From: Marinomonas spartinae
GTDB taxonomy: Bacteria; Pseudomonadota; Gammaproteobacteria; Pseudomonadales; Marinomonadaceae
Direction of reading: 5' to 3'
Length of the DNA: 64,000 nt
Assembly (NCBI RefSeq): GCF_900089775.1
Contig: NZ_FLOB01000005.1
Coordinates: 1-64,000, forward strand
Shown one piece after another: positions 36,671-46,850 of the stretch. Within the stretch, counting starts at the first letter, position 1. Each line of letters starts with the position of its first letter. Below the pieces are notes generated by a model. That model did not search any database, was not told the origin of the DNA, and saw nothing but the letters and a program-made list of their open reading frames with translations. A program made the translations under genes and the position numbers.

Positions 36671-38101
36671 TTGCTTGTACAACTAACTGATTTACTGTGG
36701 AGCTATGTTCTGATTGCATTGCTCATTGCTGTTGGCCTTGGTTTCACCCTGTCGTCCCGATTTGTTCAATTTCGATTTTTTGGGCGCATGTTTTCTGTCT
36801 TATTCGGTAAAAAAGAAGCGGCTAAAAATGGTCAACTGACGTCTTTTCAGGCCCTCGTATTATCTGTTGCTGGGCGAGTGGGCGGTGGTAATATAGCGGG
36901 TGTGGCGGTTGCTATTACCATCGGTGGTCCAGGAGCGATTTTCTGGATGTGGCTGGTGGGTCTAATGGGAATGGCCACCAGTTTTTTTGAATGTACCCTA
37001 GCACAAGCTTATAAAACGGCAGAACCTGATGGTTCTTTCCGTGGTGGCCCTGCACAATATATTTCGCGAGGTATTGGGGCTAATTGGCGTCCATTGTCCA
37101 TTGTATATTCTATTTTATTATTGATTACATTTGGTGTGGCCTTTACTGGCGTACAGTCCTATGCGGTTGCCACTTCGTTGCAGGATGCCTTTCATATTCC
37201 TTTAAAAGTGAGTGGCTTGGCTTTAGCCGTTGTGATTGCTTTGATCATCTTTGGTGGTGTGAAGCGTATCGCACGTATCGCTGAAATCCTTGTGCCAGTG
37301 ATGGCCATTGGTTATCTATTGTTGGCATTGATTGTGTTGGTGATGAACGTGACGGCCATTCCCCATGCACTAGAACTCATAGTGAAAAGTGCGTTTGGTT
37401 TAGGTCCTGCTGTAGGTGGTGGTATGGGGGCTGCCATTATGATGGGAATGAAACGAGGCTTGTTTTCTAACGAAGCGGGTTTAGGGAGTGCGCCAAATGT
37501 AGCGGCGACGGCTTTTGTTCCTCATCCTGTTAACCAAGGTATTGTACAATCCTTTTCTGTTTTTATTGATACCATTTTACTTTGTACCTGCACGGCATTG
37601 ATTATCCTACTGGGTACCAATTACGATCCAGCAAGTACTAATATTGCAGCTGGTGGGGTGGCCTTAACTCAAGCCTCTTTAGCGACCCACCTTGGAGAGT
37701 CTGGACGTATCTTTGTCAGTATCGCGCTTTTGCTATTTGGCTTTAGTACTATCTTGTATAACTACTATTTGGGTGAAAACAGCTTAGCCTTCTTATTCCG
37801 CAAAGGAAAAGGGACATTGGCTGTCATGGTCTTTCGTTTAGCGGTTATTTTACTGTGTGGTCTTGGTGCAGTTGCCAACTTAAACTCTGTTTTTGCTTTT
37901 TCTGATTTAACCATGGGGCTGCTTGCGGTTGCCAACTTGACGGCCTTGATTATGTTATTCAAGAAAGGCTTACGTATTCTTAAACACTATGAGGATCAGT
38001 TGAAAAAAGGCATAGAGAGCCCTGTTTTCTCTGCGGCTGATCTTCCTGAGCTGAACTTGGATGATAAGGCATGGCCAGCCCAGACTGTTGAAAAGAAGTA
38101 G
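36671..38101 (+). CDS. Sodium:amino acid (alanine/glycine) symporter, AGCS family
   Basis: About 476 residues with ten or eleven membrane helices. AGCS markers include GRVGGGNIAGVA near the N-terminus and MKRGLFSNEAGLGSAPNVAATA. The start is taken as TTG 36671, with AGGAG 7 nt upstream and the expected short cytoplasmic lead. An in-frame ATG at 36584 would add about 29 residues without a good site. It imports alanine, glycine or a similar amino acid with Na+. Confidence 0.88.
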   Translation: MLVQLTDLLWSYVLIALLIAVGLGFTLSSRFVQFRFFGRMFSVLFGKKEAAKNGQLTSFQALVLSVAGRVGGGNIAGVAVAITIGGPGAIFWMWLVGLMGMATSFFECTLAQAYKTAEPDGSFRGGPAQYISRGIGANWRPLSIVYSILLLITFGVAFTGVQSYAVATSLQDAFHIPLKVSGLALAVVIALIIFGGVKRIARIAEILVPVMAIGYLLLALIVLVMNVTAIPHALELIVKSAFGLGPAVGGGMGAAIMMGMKRGLFSNEAGLGSAPNVAATAFVPHPVNQGIVQSFSVFIDTILLCTCTALIILLGTNYDPASTNIAAGGVALTQASLATHLGESGRIFVSIALLLFGFSTILYNYYLGENSLAFLFRKGKGTLAVMVFRLAVILLCGLGAVANLNSVFAFSDLTMGLLAVANLTALIMLFKKGLRILKHYEDQLKKGIESPVFSAADLPELNLDDKAWPAQTVEKK

Positions 38102-38157
38102 GCTAGGATTGGGCTGATTTTTGATCAATGGCCTAGCTCTTGAAAACACGTTCTAAA

Positions 38158-38200
38158 ATGAAAAAGGCGCTCCGATTATGATTCGGAGCGCCTTTTTTAC
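38158..38200. terminator. Bidirectional terminator between AGCS gene and argA
   Basis: AAGGCGCTCCGA (38164-38175) pairs with TCGGAGCGCCTT (38183-38194), with A and T runs on the two sides, serving both converging genes. Confidence 0.92.
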
Positions 38201-38214
38201 TATAAGTGTTTTCG

Positions 38215-39528
38215 TTAACGCAGCGTTTTAACAAATATTTTTGAGTTTCGCTGGTAATTATATAAAGCTTGTTTTTTGGCAGGCAGTGTCGTTAGTGATG
38301 TTTCGCTAAAGCCTCGCTCGATAAACCAATGGGCAGTTCGTGTTGTCAGTAGAAACAAGGTGCTCAAATTTTGTTGCTTTGCCGACAGTTCAATACCTTT
38401 TAAAAGACGGTCACCGCGATTTAATCCGCGGTAATCCGGCGATACTGCTAGGCATGCCAATTCCCCCGCATTTTCTTGCTCAAATGGGTAGAGGGCAGCG
38501 CAAGCCACAATGGCACCATCTCGTTCAATGACGATAAAACGATCCACTTCGTTTTCCAGTAATTCCCGTGAACGACGAACCAAAACCCCTTTATCTTCTA
38601 ACGGGGCAAGCAGGGCCATCATACCGCCCACATCATCAATGTGAGCGGGACGAAGTTGCTCGTAACTGTCTTCGTCTATCATGGTGCCTGCGCCCTCACG
38701 GGTGAACAGCTCTCTGAGTAAGGCACCATTTTCGTTATAGGAAATCATATGCGCCCTTGGAACATGTTGGCGAACAGCGGCGACACAGGCTTCTAAGGCC
38801 ACTTGGGTGAAGTGTGGTAGGCTATTGTTTTGTAAAATGATTTCAGCATCATGGGCGACCAGTTCAGAGTAGAGCTCTCCTTCAAGATCAAAAACCCCTT
38901 CTTCTTCTGAGTAGATGATTAGCTTATCCGCTTTTAGCTGTACGGCGGCTTGTATGGCAACGTCTTCAGCTTTCAGGTTAAACACTTCTCCTGTTGGTGA
39001 AAAACCAAGATGAGGCAATAGCACCATGTTGTCATCTTCAAGCAGGCGAAAAATCGCCTCGGAGTCTATGCGACGCACTTCCCCTGAATGACCATGATCA
39101 ATGCCATTCACTACGCCTAATGGACGTGCGATGACATAGTTACCACTGCAGACTTTCAAACGAGCACCTGCCATTGGGGTATTGGATAAACCCATGGACA
39201 GTTGGGCTTCTAACTGTACTCGAACAGCGGCAGAGGCTTGGATTATGTCTAATAATTGTTCTTGTGGTGTAATCCGGTAGCCGTTTTCGAAAACACTGAC
39301 AGAGTGTTTTTGTGCTAAGGCCCTATCAATTTGGGGACGAGCACCTTGAACCAATACAAGGCGAATGCCTAATGAATCCAAGAGGGCTAAATCATGAATG
39401 ATGCTGGAAAAGTGATCACATTCCTGTGCTTCTCCAGGGATTAAAATAACGAACGTTTTTCCTCTATGGGCATTAATATAGGGAGAGGAGTGGCGAAACC
39501 AGTCCACGTAATTGAGTTCTTCAGGCAC
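38215..39528 (-). CDS. argA: N-acetylglutamate synthase
   Basis: 437 residues. It acetylates glutamate with acetyl-CoA, the first step of arginine synthesis. The N-terminal half is an amino-acid-kinase-like domain (about 25-285) and the C-terminal half is a GNAT domain (about 290-430, with LAVSPDYRGLNRGDRLL). Start is GTG with GAGGAAG just upstream. It overlaps the end of argE by 8 nt, so the pair is translationally coupled. Confidence 0.96.
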   Translation of the reverse strand: MPEELNYVDWFRHSSPYINAHRGKTFVILIPGEAQECDHFSSIIHDLALLDSLGIRLVLVQGARPQIDRALAQKHSVSVFENGYRITPQEQLLDIIQASAAVRVQLEAQLSMGLSNTPMAGARLKVCSGNYVIARPLGVVNGIDHGHSGEVRRIDSEAIFRLLEDDNMVLLPHLGFSPTGEVFNLKAEDVAIQAAVQLKADKLIIYSEEEGVFDLEGELYSELVAHDAEIILQNNSLPHFTQVALEACVAAVRQHVPRAHMISYNENGALLRELFTREGAGTMIDEDSYEQLRPAHIDDVGGMMALLAPLEDKGVLVRRSRELLENEVDRFIVIERDGAIVACAALYPFEQENAGELACLAVSPDYRGLNRGDRLLKGIELSAKQQNLSTLFLLTTRTAHWFIERGFSETSLTTLPAKKQALYNYQRNSKIFVKTLR

Positions 39529-40777
39529 GGTCTTCCTCGTCTATGTTGTTAAATGGGTCGATCTTAGTTTGCTCATGGTGTTTATTGATAGATGAACTGT
39601 TAGTGTTAGGCTGTGTTTTATAGACTGTTTGTAAGCAATAGCGATGTACTAAGCCGCGTAGAATATGTTGCATAGGTTTTATCTGGTCTAGTGCCATAAA
39701 CTCGTTTGGCTGGTGGGCTTGATCAATGGAGCCTGGGCCCAGTATTAAGGTCTCGATGCCAAGTTGATTTAAAAAGGGGCCTTCGGTACAAAAAGCGACA
39801 CTGTCGCCTGTTTGCTGGGTCAGTGCTTCACAGGTTTTTAAAATATCAGAATCCGTGGATGTTAGGAAAGAGGGAATATCTTCAAACAAGCTGCGCATTT
39901 CTATTGTGGTACCTGTTATCTCTTCGATTTTGGGTAAAATCGCTTGAATTTCTTCAATCAAGGATTGGTTACTCATTCCTGGTAAAGCGCGTAGGTCAAA
40001 GTCTAGTTCACATTTTCCACAGATACGGTTTGCGCTGTCGCCACCGTGTATGCAACCAAAGTTCATGGTTGGGTACTCAATGACAAAATTGGCGTCGCGA
40101 TATTTTTTCTTCAATTGCTGGCGAAAGGTCATAAGCTCGGACATGACCATATGCATGGCATCCATGGCGTTATTGCCAAGGGAAGGGTTGGATGAATGGC
40201 CAGACTGTCCTTTAATTTGAATACGTTCCATCATAATGCCTTTGTGGGCATAAATCGGTTTCAGCAAAGTGGGTTCGCCGATTACCGCATAACGAGCCTT
40301 AATTTTCTGCTGGCTGACTAATGCACGGGCACCTGACATCGAAGATTCTTCATCCGCAGTGGCGAGAATAATTAATGGCTCTTTCAATTGAGTCAAATCC
40401 ATATCGCGCAGGGTATCGATGACCACGGCAAAAAAGCCCTTCATATCACAACTGCCTAACCCATACAGTTTGTTATCCCTCTCTTCTAAGCGAAAAGGAT
40501 CCGATTGCCAGCGATCTTGGTCATAAGGTACGGTATCTGTATGACCGGATAGGACTAAGCCGCCTTCGCCTTGGCCAATTGTGGCAATCAAGTTGACGTT
40601 GTTAGGGCGGTTGGGAATCGCCATGACCTCACAAGAAAAGCCCAAGGAGGAAAGCCAGTTTTCTAGCAGTTCAATGACTTTTTTATTTGACTGATCCCAG
40701 CTGGCTTGACTAGAACTGATAGAGGGCGATGCAATCAGTTGAGACATCATGGTGATGAGCGGCGGTGGAGTGTTCAC
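39521..40777 (-). CDS. argE: Acetylornithine deacetylase
   Basis: 418 residues, M20 metallopeptidase family. It releases ornithine from N-acetylornithine. SGHTDTVPYD, GLGSCDMKGFFAVV and ATADEESSMSGAR carry the zinc ligands and catalytic residues. The start is GTG with GAGGAT before it. The C-terminus (about 385-418) is a polar extension beyond E. coli ArgE (383). Having both argE and the argA-type enzyme indicates a linear arginine pathway. Confidence 0.94.
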   Translation of the reverse strand: MNTPPPLITMMSQLIASPSISSSQASWDQSNKKVIELLENWLSSLGFSCEVMAIPNRPNNVNLIATIGQGEGGLVLSGHTDTVPYDQDRWQSDPFRLEERDNKLYGLGSCDMKGFFAVVIDTLRDMDLTQLKEPLIILATADEESSMSGARALVSQQKIKARYAVIGEPTLLKPIYAHKGIMMERIQIKGQSGHSSNPSLGNNAMDAMHMVMSELMTFRQQLKKKYRDANFVIEYPTMNFGCIHGGDSANRICGKCELDFDLRALPGMSNQSLIEEIQAILPKIEEITGTTIEMRSLFEDIPSFLTSTDSDILKTCEALTQQTGDSVAFCTEGPFLNQLGIETLILGPGSIDQAHQPNEFMALDQIKPMQHILRGLVHRYCLQTVYKTQPNTNSSSINKHHEQTKIDPFNNIDEEDRA

Positions 40778-40904
40778 AAGCTATCCTCGATCAAAGTGAT
40801 AACGCTAATATTACTACTGTAGGCTGGGCATCTGATACACTTAAACAAAAATTAAGTAGTCTCTGATGTGATAATGCGTCAGAAGTGAATGAGGTTAAGA
40901 AAAT

Positions 40905-41852
40905 ATGGCTACCGAGCTAGAACTAAAGCTAATGGTTCAGTCCGAGTATCTCAAGCCTGCAAGTGAGTTTTTAGATGAAATTTGCAAACAAGCTAATGAG
41001 ACAAGTTCCCGTCAACCTACACTCTCTTTGATGAATGGTTATTTTGATACCGCCGATGCGATGCTGATGGATGCGGGGGTGGCCCTGCGTATTCGGGCGG
41101 TGAATCAGAAATACATTCAGACATTGAAAACCCGGGGCAGTAGCCGAATTGGCATGCATGCCCGTGGCGAATGGGAATGGCAGGTGCCTAATGGACAATT
41201 AGATTTGTCCTTGCTAAACGCCGTACCCTTACCCGAGTCGTTAATGGATTTATCTTGGGGGAAAGATCTGATCGAAGTTTATCGAACGGACTTTGAGCGC
41301 CAGGTCTGGCTGATAGAAGAGCAGGGCACGCAAATGGAAGTGGTGTGTGACCAAGGGGTCGTGACCTCTGCTTATGGTCAAGAGCCCATCTGCGAGTTGG
41401 AAATTGAGCTAAAATCGGGTGATGACAAAGTCTTATACGAATTCGCTCACAAGTTAGCCCAACAAGTTCCTGTGCAAGTGAGTACGGTGTCAAAAGCACA
41501 AAAAGGGGTTCGTCTTAAGCATGGACAGATTCAGTTTCCAGAGAAGCCAGACAATACTGCGACAGAATTTGACTTCGCAGTATATTGGTACGAATCTTGG
41601 TTAGTCTACTGGGAGGCCATGTTTTATATGGAAGATGAGATATTGATTCAACCCATTCGTCATTCGTTAGTTCAGTTGGCCTATTATTTGTCGTCGGAAC
41701 TGAAGCAAGAAGTGCTGCTATTGGAGAAAGCATTATTAGCCGCGTCTTCAGAGTTTGTAGAAGACTTGCTCCCTCACTTTGGAGGTTTGAAGCAAACTGG
41801 CATTGTGATGTTAAAAGTAGGTCAATGGCTTAATCAAGCCTCGGCCCGTTAG
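40905..41852 (+). CDS. CYTH-domain protein (inorganic triphosphatase-like)
   Basis: 315 residues. The N-terminal CYTH domain starts with the ELELK motif (ExExK) and carries further charged strands such as RIRAVNQKYIQTLKTRG, DFERQVW and ELEIELKSGD. E. coli YgiF, of this family, is a triphosphatase and is also encoded next to glnE. The C-terminal ~100 residues are helical, like a shortened CHAD domain. It is 117 nt before glnE. Confidence 0.88.
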   Translation: MATELELKLMVQSEYLKPASEFLDEICKQANETSSRQPTLSLMNGYFDTADAMLMDAGVALRIRAVNQKYIQTLKTRGSSRIGMHARGEWEWQVPNGQLDLSLLNAVPLPESLMDLSWGKDLIEVYRTDFERQVWLIEEQGTQMEVVCDQGVVTSAYGQEPICELEIELKSGDDKVLYEFAHKLAQQVPVQVSTVSKAQKGVRLKHGQIQFPEKPDNTATEFDFAVYWYESWLVYWEAMFYMEDEILIQPIRHSLVQLAYYLSSELKQEVLLLEKALLAASSEFVEDLLPHFGGLKQTGIVMLKVGQWLNQASAR

Positions 41853-41969
41853 ACTATTGTGTTGCCGATCCTGCTGAATGTTGATCAACAGTTAATTCGT
41901 TTATCCATAATAAAAATCGCTACCTTTGCATGATGAGACTCCCGTAGACATCGTGTAAAGGCTTAAACC

Positions 41970-44933
41970 ATGAAGAAGGAATCTCCTTTGACCCCGCTTG
42001 TAAAGAACACTGCTTATCTTGTTTATTGTAATCAACACCCTAATCGATCGACGCTTTACGAGGCGATCCAAGAATCTAGAGAGCGGTGTGGGTTGTCTCT
42101 TCTCAATCAAGAGCAAATCGATCGTTTAGAGCCGCTATGGTTGTTAAGCGATTATTTGCATCAGCAATGGGTGCGCTTTCCTCATTGGTTAGACAATCAT
42201 TTATGCGATACAACGTACCTACCGCGACCATCCTATGAAGCGATGATGGCAGGTGAAGCCTACTTTGCTAGCGATGCGGAAACGGTCAAAGAAGTGTTGC
42301 AGCAAGATCAAGAGTCAATGGGGCTGGATGAGCCGAGTTTGATGAAGCGCTTGCGACTTTATCGACAGTGGTGGATGACACATTTGATTGCGCTGGATCT
42401 TCAGCAGCAGATTTCTCTAAAAGAGCTAACTGCTATGCTAAGCGGTCTAGCCGATGCCTCAGTTAAAGCCAGCTTAGCGTGGAGTGTTCATCATTATCAG
42501 ACGCTTTATGGCCATGCTTTGGATCAGCAAGGCAAAGTGCAATCTATGATTGTGATTGGCATGGGGAAATTAGGAGGCAACGAGCTCAATTTATCGTCTG
42601 ACATAGATTTGATCTTTGCTTTCCGTGAGCATGGCGAGACTCAAGGAGGGAAAAAGAGCCTTTCCCATCAAGAATATTTCACGAAACTTGGGCAAAAGTT
42701 AATTCAACATTTAGATCAGGTCACTGCAGATGGCTTTGTCTTTCGTGTCGATATGCGCTTGAGGCCATTTGGTCAGTCGGGTGCGTTGGTGCTCAATATG
42801 GACTCTTTGGAGCAATATTACCAAGATCAAGGGCGTGACTGGGAACGTTATGCCATGATCAAAGCGCGAGTGATGGCAGGTGACCAACAAGACATTGCCG
42901 AGTTTGAAGCTTTACGCAAACCATTTGTGTATCGAAAGTACCTGGATTTTGGAGCGATTGGCGCTTTGCGAGATTTGAAGCAGATGATCGCCAAAGAAGT
43001 ACGCCGAAAAGGCATTGAACATAATATTAAGCTGGGGGGAGGTGGTATTCGGGAAGTTGAATTTATTGCTCAAGCCTTACAAATTCTCCATGGTGGACGA
43101 GATCAAGGGCTTCAAAAGCCCGCCTTATTGTCTGTTTTACCTCATCTGGAAAAACATCATTATCTTTCCTCAACCGATGTTGCCACACTCACACAAGCGT
43201 ATCTTTTATTGCGTCGCACAGAGCATGCACTGCAAGCGTATCGAGACGAGCAGACCCAGCTCATACCAGAGGATGAGATGGGTCAGGCTCGCCTAGCCAT
43301 TATGGTGGGCTTTGATTCTTGGCAAGCATTAAATGATGAACTGTGGCGCTTGCGCCACCTCGTTCATGGGATTTTCTCCGAGCTGATTGATGATGGTGAA
43401 GAAAGCAGTGAAGAGGTGAAGCAACAAGAAAGTTGGCGTTTATTGCTGAAAAATGCCAAAGATCAAGAAGCCATTGCCGATGCCATTGCCGATATTCAAT
43501 GGCAGGATAGAGAAGCAGCCGTGAATCGGTTAAGTGTGTTTTTAAGCTCAAAAGGCGTGGTCTTTATGCAGCCCATTGGGCAGGAGCGTCTATCGGTTTT
43601 TTTAGCCGCCTTTGTATCTGCATTAGCAGAAGAAAGGGCTCCTGATATTATTTTAGAACGTATTATCCCCATTCTGGATGCGGTATTGCGCCGTACTGCC
43701 TATTTGGTTTTGTTGTGTGAAAACCCCACAGCCATTACCCATTTAATGGGGTTATGTCGTGAAAGTGCTTGGTTTAGCGAAGTGATTTCCAGCTCCCCAG
43801 CGTTGCTGGATGAACTATTAGACGCAAATACTTTATTCTCCCCCCCTAGCAAAGCCATGCTAAAAGAAGAGTTACAACAAATTTTGCTGCGCCTGCCAGA
43901 AGAGGATGAAGAAGCCCAAATGGATGCTTTAAGGCGCTTCAAACGATCCATTACTTTACGGATTGCGGCCTGTGATATCACAGAAATCTTGCCTGTTATG
44001 AAAGTGAGTGATCACTTAACTTGGTTGGCAGAAGTCCTGTTGGAGCAAGTCTTGCAGCAATCTTGGTGGCATTTGACCCATAAGCATGGTTTCCCTGTTC
44101 AGGAGGGGGAGTTGGTCAGTTCACCACAATTGGCGATTATTGGCTATGGCAAGTCTGGTGGTTTGGAGTTAGGTTATGATTCGGATTTAGACTTAGTGTT
44201 TGTTCACGATGCTCAAGCCAACGGCTACACCAGTGGTGACAGAAGTGTCGATCATTTAACTTTTTACACACGACTCTGTCAGCGTATTATTCATATGCTA
44301 ACCAGCTTTACTGCGGCAGGTCGTTTGTATGAGGTAGACATGCGATTACGTCCCTCAGGTAATTCGGGGTTATTAGTCAGTAGTCTGGAGGCTTTTAAGG
44401 ACTATCAACAAAAAGAAGCGTGGGTGTGGGAGCATCAAGCATTAACCCGTGCCAGAGCGTTAGCAGGGGATGAGGACCTGATAGCAAGATTCGAGGCCTG
44501 TCGTAAGCTGATTATTGGCAATGAACGGGATCGCGTTGAGCTCAAGCAAGAAGTCATCAAGATGCGTGAAAAAATGCGCGCCCACCTAGACTCCGGAGGG
44601 AAAGAGAAGGGCTTTGATTTGAAACAAGGTGCCGGTGGGATTATTGATATTGAGTTTATGGTGCAATATCTTGTGCTGGCTTGGTCCCATCAGTACCCAG
44701 AATTAATGCGCTATTCGGATAATGTGCGTCAACTAGAAGCCGCAGCCAATGTCGGTTTGATCGCTGATGAAACGGCGCAGGAAATGACGCAGACGTATAC
44801 TTTGTACCGTGCTTTGAATCACCGTTTGAATCTTCAAAAGCAAGGCCGGGTTGTACAAAGAGATACGTTGGAGAGCAATCAGGCGTTAGTGAGCCGCCAC
44901 TGGGATGAGTTCGTGAATAAGACGAGTTTATAG
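41970..44933 (+). CDS. glnE: Glutamine synthetase adenylyltransferase/deadenylase
   Basis: 987 residues. It adds AMP to, and removes it from, glutamine synthetase under P-II control. Two nucleotidyltransferase domains are visible: the first around residue 197 (GMGKLGGNEL...SSDIDLIF), the second around residue 725 (GYGKSGGLEL...DSDLDLVF). Length slightly exceeds E. coli GlnE (946). It follows the CYTH gene as in enterobacteria. A P-II protein gene lies later in the window. Confidence 0.96.
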   Translation: MKKESPLTPLVKNTAYLVYCNQHPNRSTLYEAIQESRERCGLSLLNQEQIDRLEPLWLLSDYLHQQWVRFPHWLDNHLCDTTYLPRPSYEAMMAGEAYFASDAETVKEVLQQDQESMGLDEPSLMKRLRLYRQWWMTHLIALDLQQQISLKELTAMLSGLADASVKASLAWSVHHYQTLYGHALDQQGKVQSMIVIGMGKLGGNELNLSSDIDLIFAFREHGETQGGKKSLSHQEYFTKLGQKLIQHLDQVTADGFVFRVDMRLRPFGQSGALVLNMDSLEQYYQDQGRDWERYAMIKARVMAGDQQDIAEFEALRKPFVYRKYLDFGAIGALRDLKQMIAKEVRRKGIEHNIKLGGGGIREVEFIAQALQILHGGRDQGLQKPALLSVLPHLEKHHYLSSTDVATLTQAYLLLRRTEHALQAYRDEQTQLIPEDEMGQARLAIMVGFDSWQALNDELWRLRHLVHGIFSELIDDGEESSEEVKQQESWRLLLKNAKDQEAIADAIADIQWQDREAAVNRLSVFLSSKGVVFMQPIGQERLSVFLAAFVSALAEERAPDIILERIIPILDAVLRRTAYLVLLCENPTAITHLMGLCRESAWFSEVISSSPALLDELLDANTLFSPPSKAMLKEELQQILLRLPEEDEEAQMDALRRFKRSITLRIAACDITEILPVMKVSDHLTWLAEVLLEQVLQQSWWHLTHKHGFPVQEGELVSSPQLAIIGYGKSGGLELGYDSDLDLVFVHDAQANGYTSGDRSVDHLTFYTRLCQRIIHMLTSFTAAGRLYEVDMRLRPSGNSGLLVSSLEAFKDYQQKEAWVWEHQALTRARALAGDEDLIARFEACRKLIIGNERDRVELKQEVIKMREKMRAHLDSGGKEKGFDLKQGAGGIIDIEFMVQYLVLAWSHQYPELMRYSDNVRQLEAAANVGLIADETAQEMTQTYTLYRALNHRLNLQKQGRVVQRDTLESNQALVSRHWDEFVNKTSL

Positions 44934-45084
44934 TGTGACTAATTGAAAACTTTCTTTTTATTATCAGCCGAGTAGACAGGAAAAGCACTTAATGAAAATA
45001 AACTGATCGTAAAATGAACAGTTTTCAGCTATAATGGTCATATAGTAAACGGAAAGTGTTTTTAATGACGTTTGGGAGGTTATT

Positions 45085-45303
45085 ATGGATGGTATCAGTG
45101 GCGCTAGTGCAGCTGCATCATATGCCAGAGAAGCCTACACTGCTAAGTTGTCTCAGGATGCCCAAGTGCAACAGGGTCAGCGGGCGCTTGACCTTTTAGC
45201 GAGCACCGACAGTAACCCAAAAGCCAATCCTACGCCAGCCGCTAGCAGCGGCAGCCATATGACAACGGATAATCTTGGACAGAATATTAATATTAATGTC
45301 TAG
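45085..45303 (+). CDS. Small Ala/Ser-rich protein of unknown function
   Basis: 72 residues with GGGAGG upstream. The N-terminal half is an amphipathic helix (SAAASYAREAYTAKLSQDAQ...LDLLAST), the middle is Pro/Ser-rich, and the C-terminus ends LGQNININV. Small proteins with a helix and a C-terminal G-N-I-N/D-hydrophobic motif are common in gammaproteobacteria, sometimes labelled putative motility proteins (YjfB-like). That link is tentative. It has its own terminator. Confidence 0.7.
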   Translation: MDGISGASAAASYAREAYTAKLSQDAQVQQGQRALDLLASTDSNPKANPTPAASSGSHMTTDNLGQNININV

Positions 45304-45357
45304 AATGGTTAGTCTTCGAGTTATAAATATTCGAAGTAACAAACAAAGATTAATGAC

Positions 45358-45387
45358 AAAAAGCCAGCTTAGTTAGCTGGCTTTTTT
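45358..45387. terminator. Terminator between the small protein gene and the SbmA-like gene
   Basis: AGCCAGCT (45362-45369) pairs with AGCTGGCT (45375-45382), followed by six T and preceded by A's, so it can serve both strands. Confidence 0.9.
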
Positions 45388-45444
45388 GTTTTTGATGTCC
45401 CGTCCTGAAATAGCGTTATGTCAATAGAGACAAATGAATGATGA

Positions 45445-46716
45445 TTAAGCGGTTGGCGTCTCTTCGATAGAAGGCAAAGGCTGATCATCGATAGCCGCTT
45501 CAAAGGCTTTTAAACGTTTGTAGATAGAGAGCAATTCAACAATCGTGGTCCAAGAACCGACCAAAAATTGGAATGAACCTTCCACTTGGTTAAAAGCATT
45601 CAAAATTCGGTTTAGAAGACCTAAAGTAATCGCGCCAGCAACGATGGAAGGTGCGAGAGCAATAAGGGGGACAAATTGTCCCATATATACATAAGAGTAG
45701 CGTATTACGTTAAAATATAAGTAATGGCCATACAGTCTAAAGTAGTTTCTGCGGACATTCGTAAAGAGCTCTGTAAGGGTTAGTGGCTCTGCGCGATCTT
45801 CAAAATCTTCCCCATATACCAGCTCCTTACGATAAGCCGCTTCTACTCGCTGGTTTTTAAACTCTAATCCTGGAAGTTTAATACCTGAAATAGCAAGCAA
45901 AACAGTACCAAAAATTGACCAAATAATAGCAACAAAAACCAAAGGCTGAGGCACTTCACCGATGAATGGAAGTTCTTTTACATGGCTTGATAAACTCCAC
46001 AGAATAGGTAAAAAAGCCAATAGAGTCATAATGGAATTGATAAAGCTAACTCCTAACCCTTGAACAATATTGGCAAAACGCATAGTGTCTTCTTGAATCC
46101 GTTGAGATGCCCCTTCTATATGGCGAACTTGCTGCCATTTAGCGGTGTAATATTGGGTCATAGCCGTACGCCAACGAAAGACATAGTGACTAACAAAAAA
46201 GTTGTTTAATACTGAGACAATAACAGAAACAAAAACAATGATAGATACAGTGGACAGCTGAGCATAAAAACTGGTAATCGTTATGCTGTGTGGGCTGCTT
46301 AGGGCTTTTTGAATAAGGTCGTAAAAACCGCCGTACCATTCGTTCATCATTACGCCTAGTTGAACACTAAACCATGTAGTAAAGATGATAAGACCAGAAC
46401 CTATAACAGACCATTTAGCCCATTTTTGTCCACCAAACGTCATCCATACACCAATAAAAATAGCGTAGCAAACGGCCATATATTGGTAGAGCCATACATC
46501 GACAGCTGTTTTTTGTTGACTAGCAAATGCGGCTTGTGCGGCGGCGTTCGCACCTTTGCTTAAGGCATCAGGAAAATGCACGCCAAATACCGAACCTAAG
46601 CTTAATAGGTGACCTAGGTCTTGAATTTTTGTATACCAACCGATGACACAAACAAGGGCCCATAGGGCGAAACTTAGAAAAAATAATTTGGGTTTGGGAA
46701 AGAAGGATAAAAACAC
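45445..46716 (-). CDS. sbmA: SbmA/BacA-family peptide transporter
   Basis: 423 residues with about seven to eight membrane helices, starting FLSFFPKPKLFFLSFALWAL as in SbmA. RWRTAMTQYYTAKW, EGASQRIQEDTMRFA and a C-terminal stretch through FNQVEGSFQFLVGSWTTIVELLSIYKRL are signatures. Such proton-driven inner-membrane proteins take up proline-rich peptides, microcins and bleomycin; no ATPase domain is present. Slightly longer than E. coli SbmA (406). Confidence 0.92.
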   Translation of the reverse strand: MFLSFFPKPKLFFLSFALWALVCVIGWYTKIQDLGHLLSLGSVFGVHFPDALSKGANAAAQAAFASQQKTAVDVWLYQYMAVCYAIFIGVWMTFGGQKWAKWSVIGSGLIIFTTWFSVQLGVMMNEWYGGFYDLIQKALSSPHSITITSFYAQLSTVSIIVFVSVIVSVLNNFFVSHYVFRWRTAMTQYYTAKWQQVRHIEGASQRIQEDTMRFANIVQGLGVSFINSIMTLLAFLPILWSLSSHVKELPFIGEVPQPLVFVAIIWSIFGTVLLAISGIKLPGLEFKNQRVEAAYRKELVYGEDFEDRAEPLTLTELFTNVRRNYFRLYGHYLYFNVIRYSYVYMGQFVPLIALAPSIVAGAITLGLLNRILNAFNQVEGSFQFLVGSWTTIVELLSIYKRLKAFEAAIDDQPLPSIEETPTA

Positions 46717-46850
46717 TATTTGGTTTCTCTATAAAGTTCACTTACAGATAAGTCGTTGATCTAATAAACTAGCCCAGCGACGCTTTTCAAGAGAGTAAAC
46801 TAGTCGAACACTAAGAACAATCTTCGTCATGAAGAGAGGTTGGAATAAAC

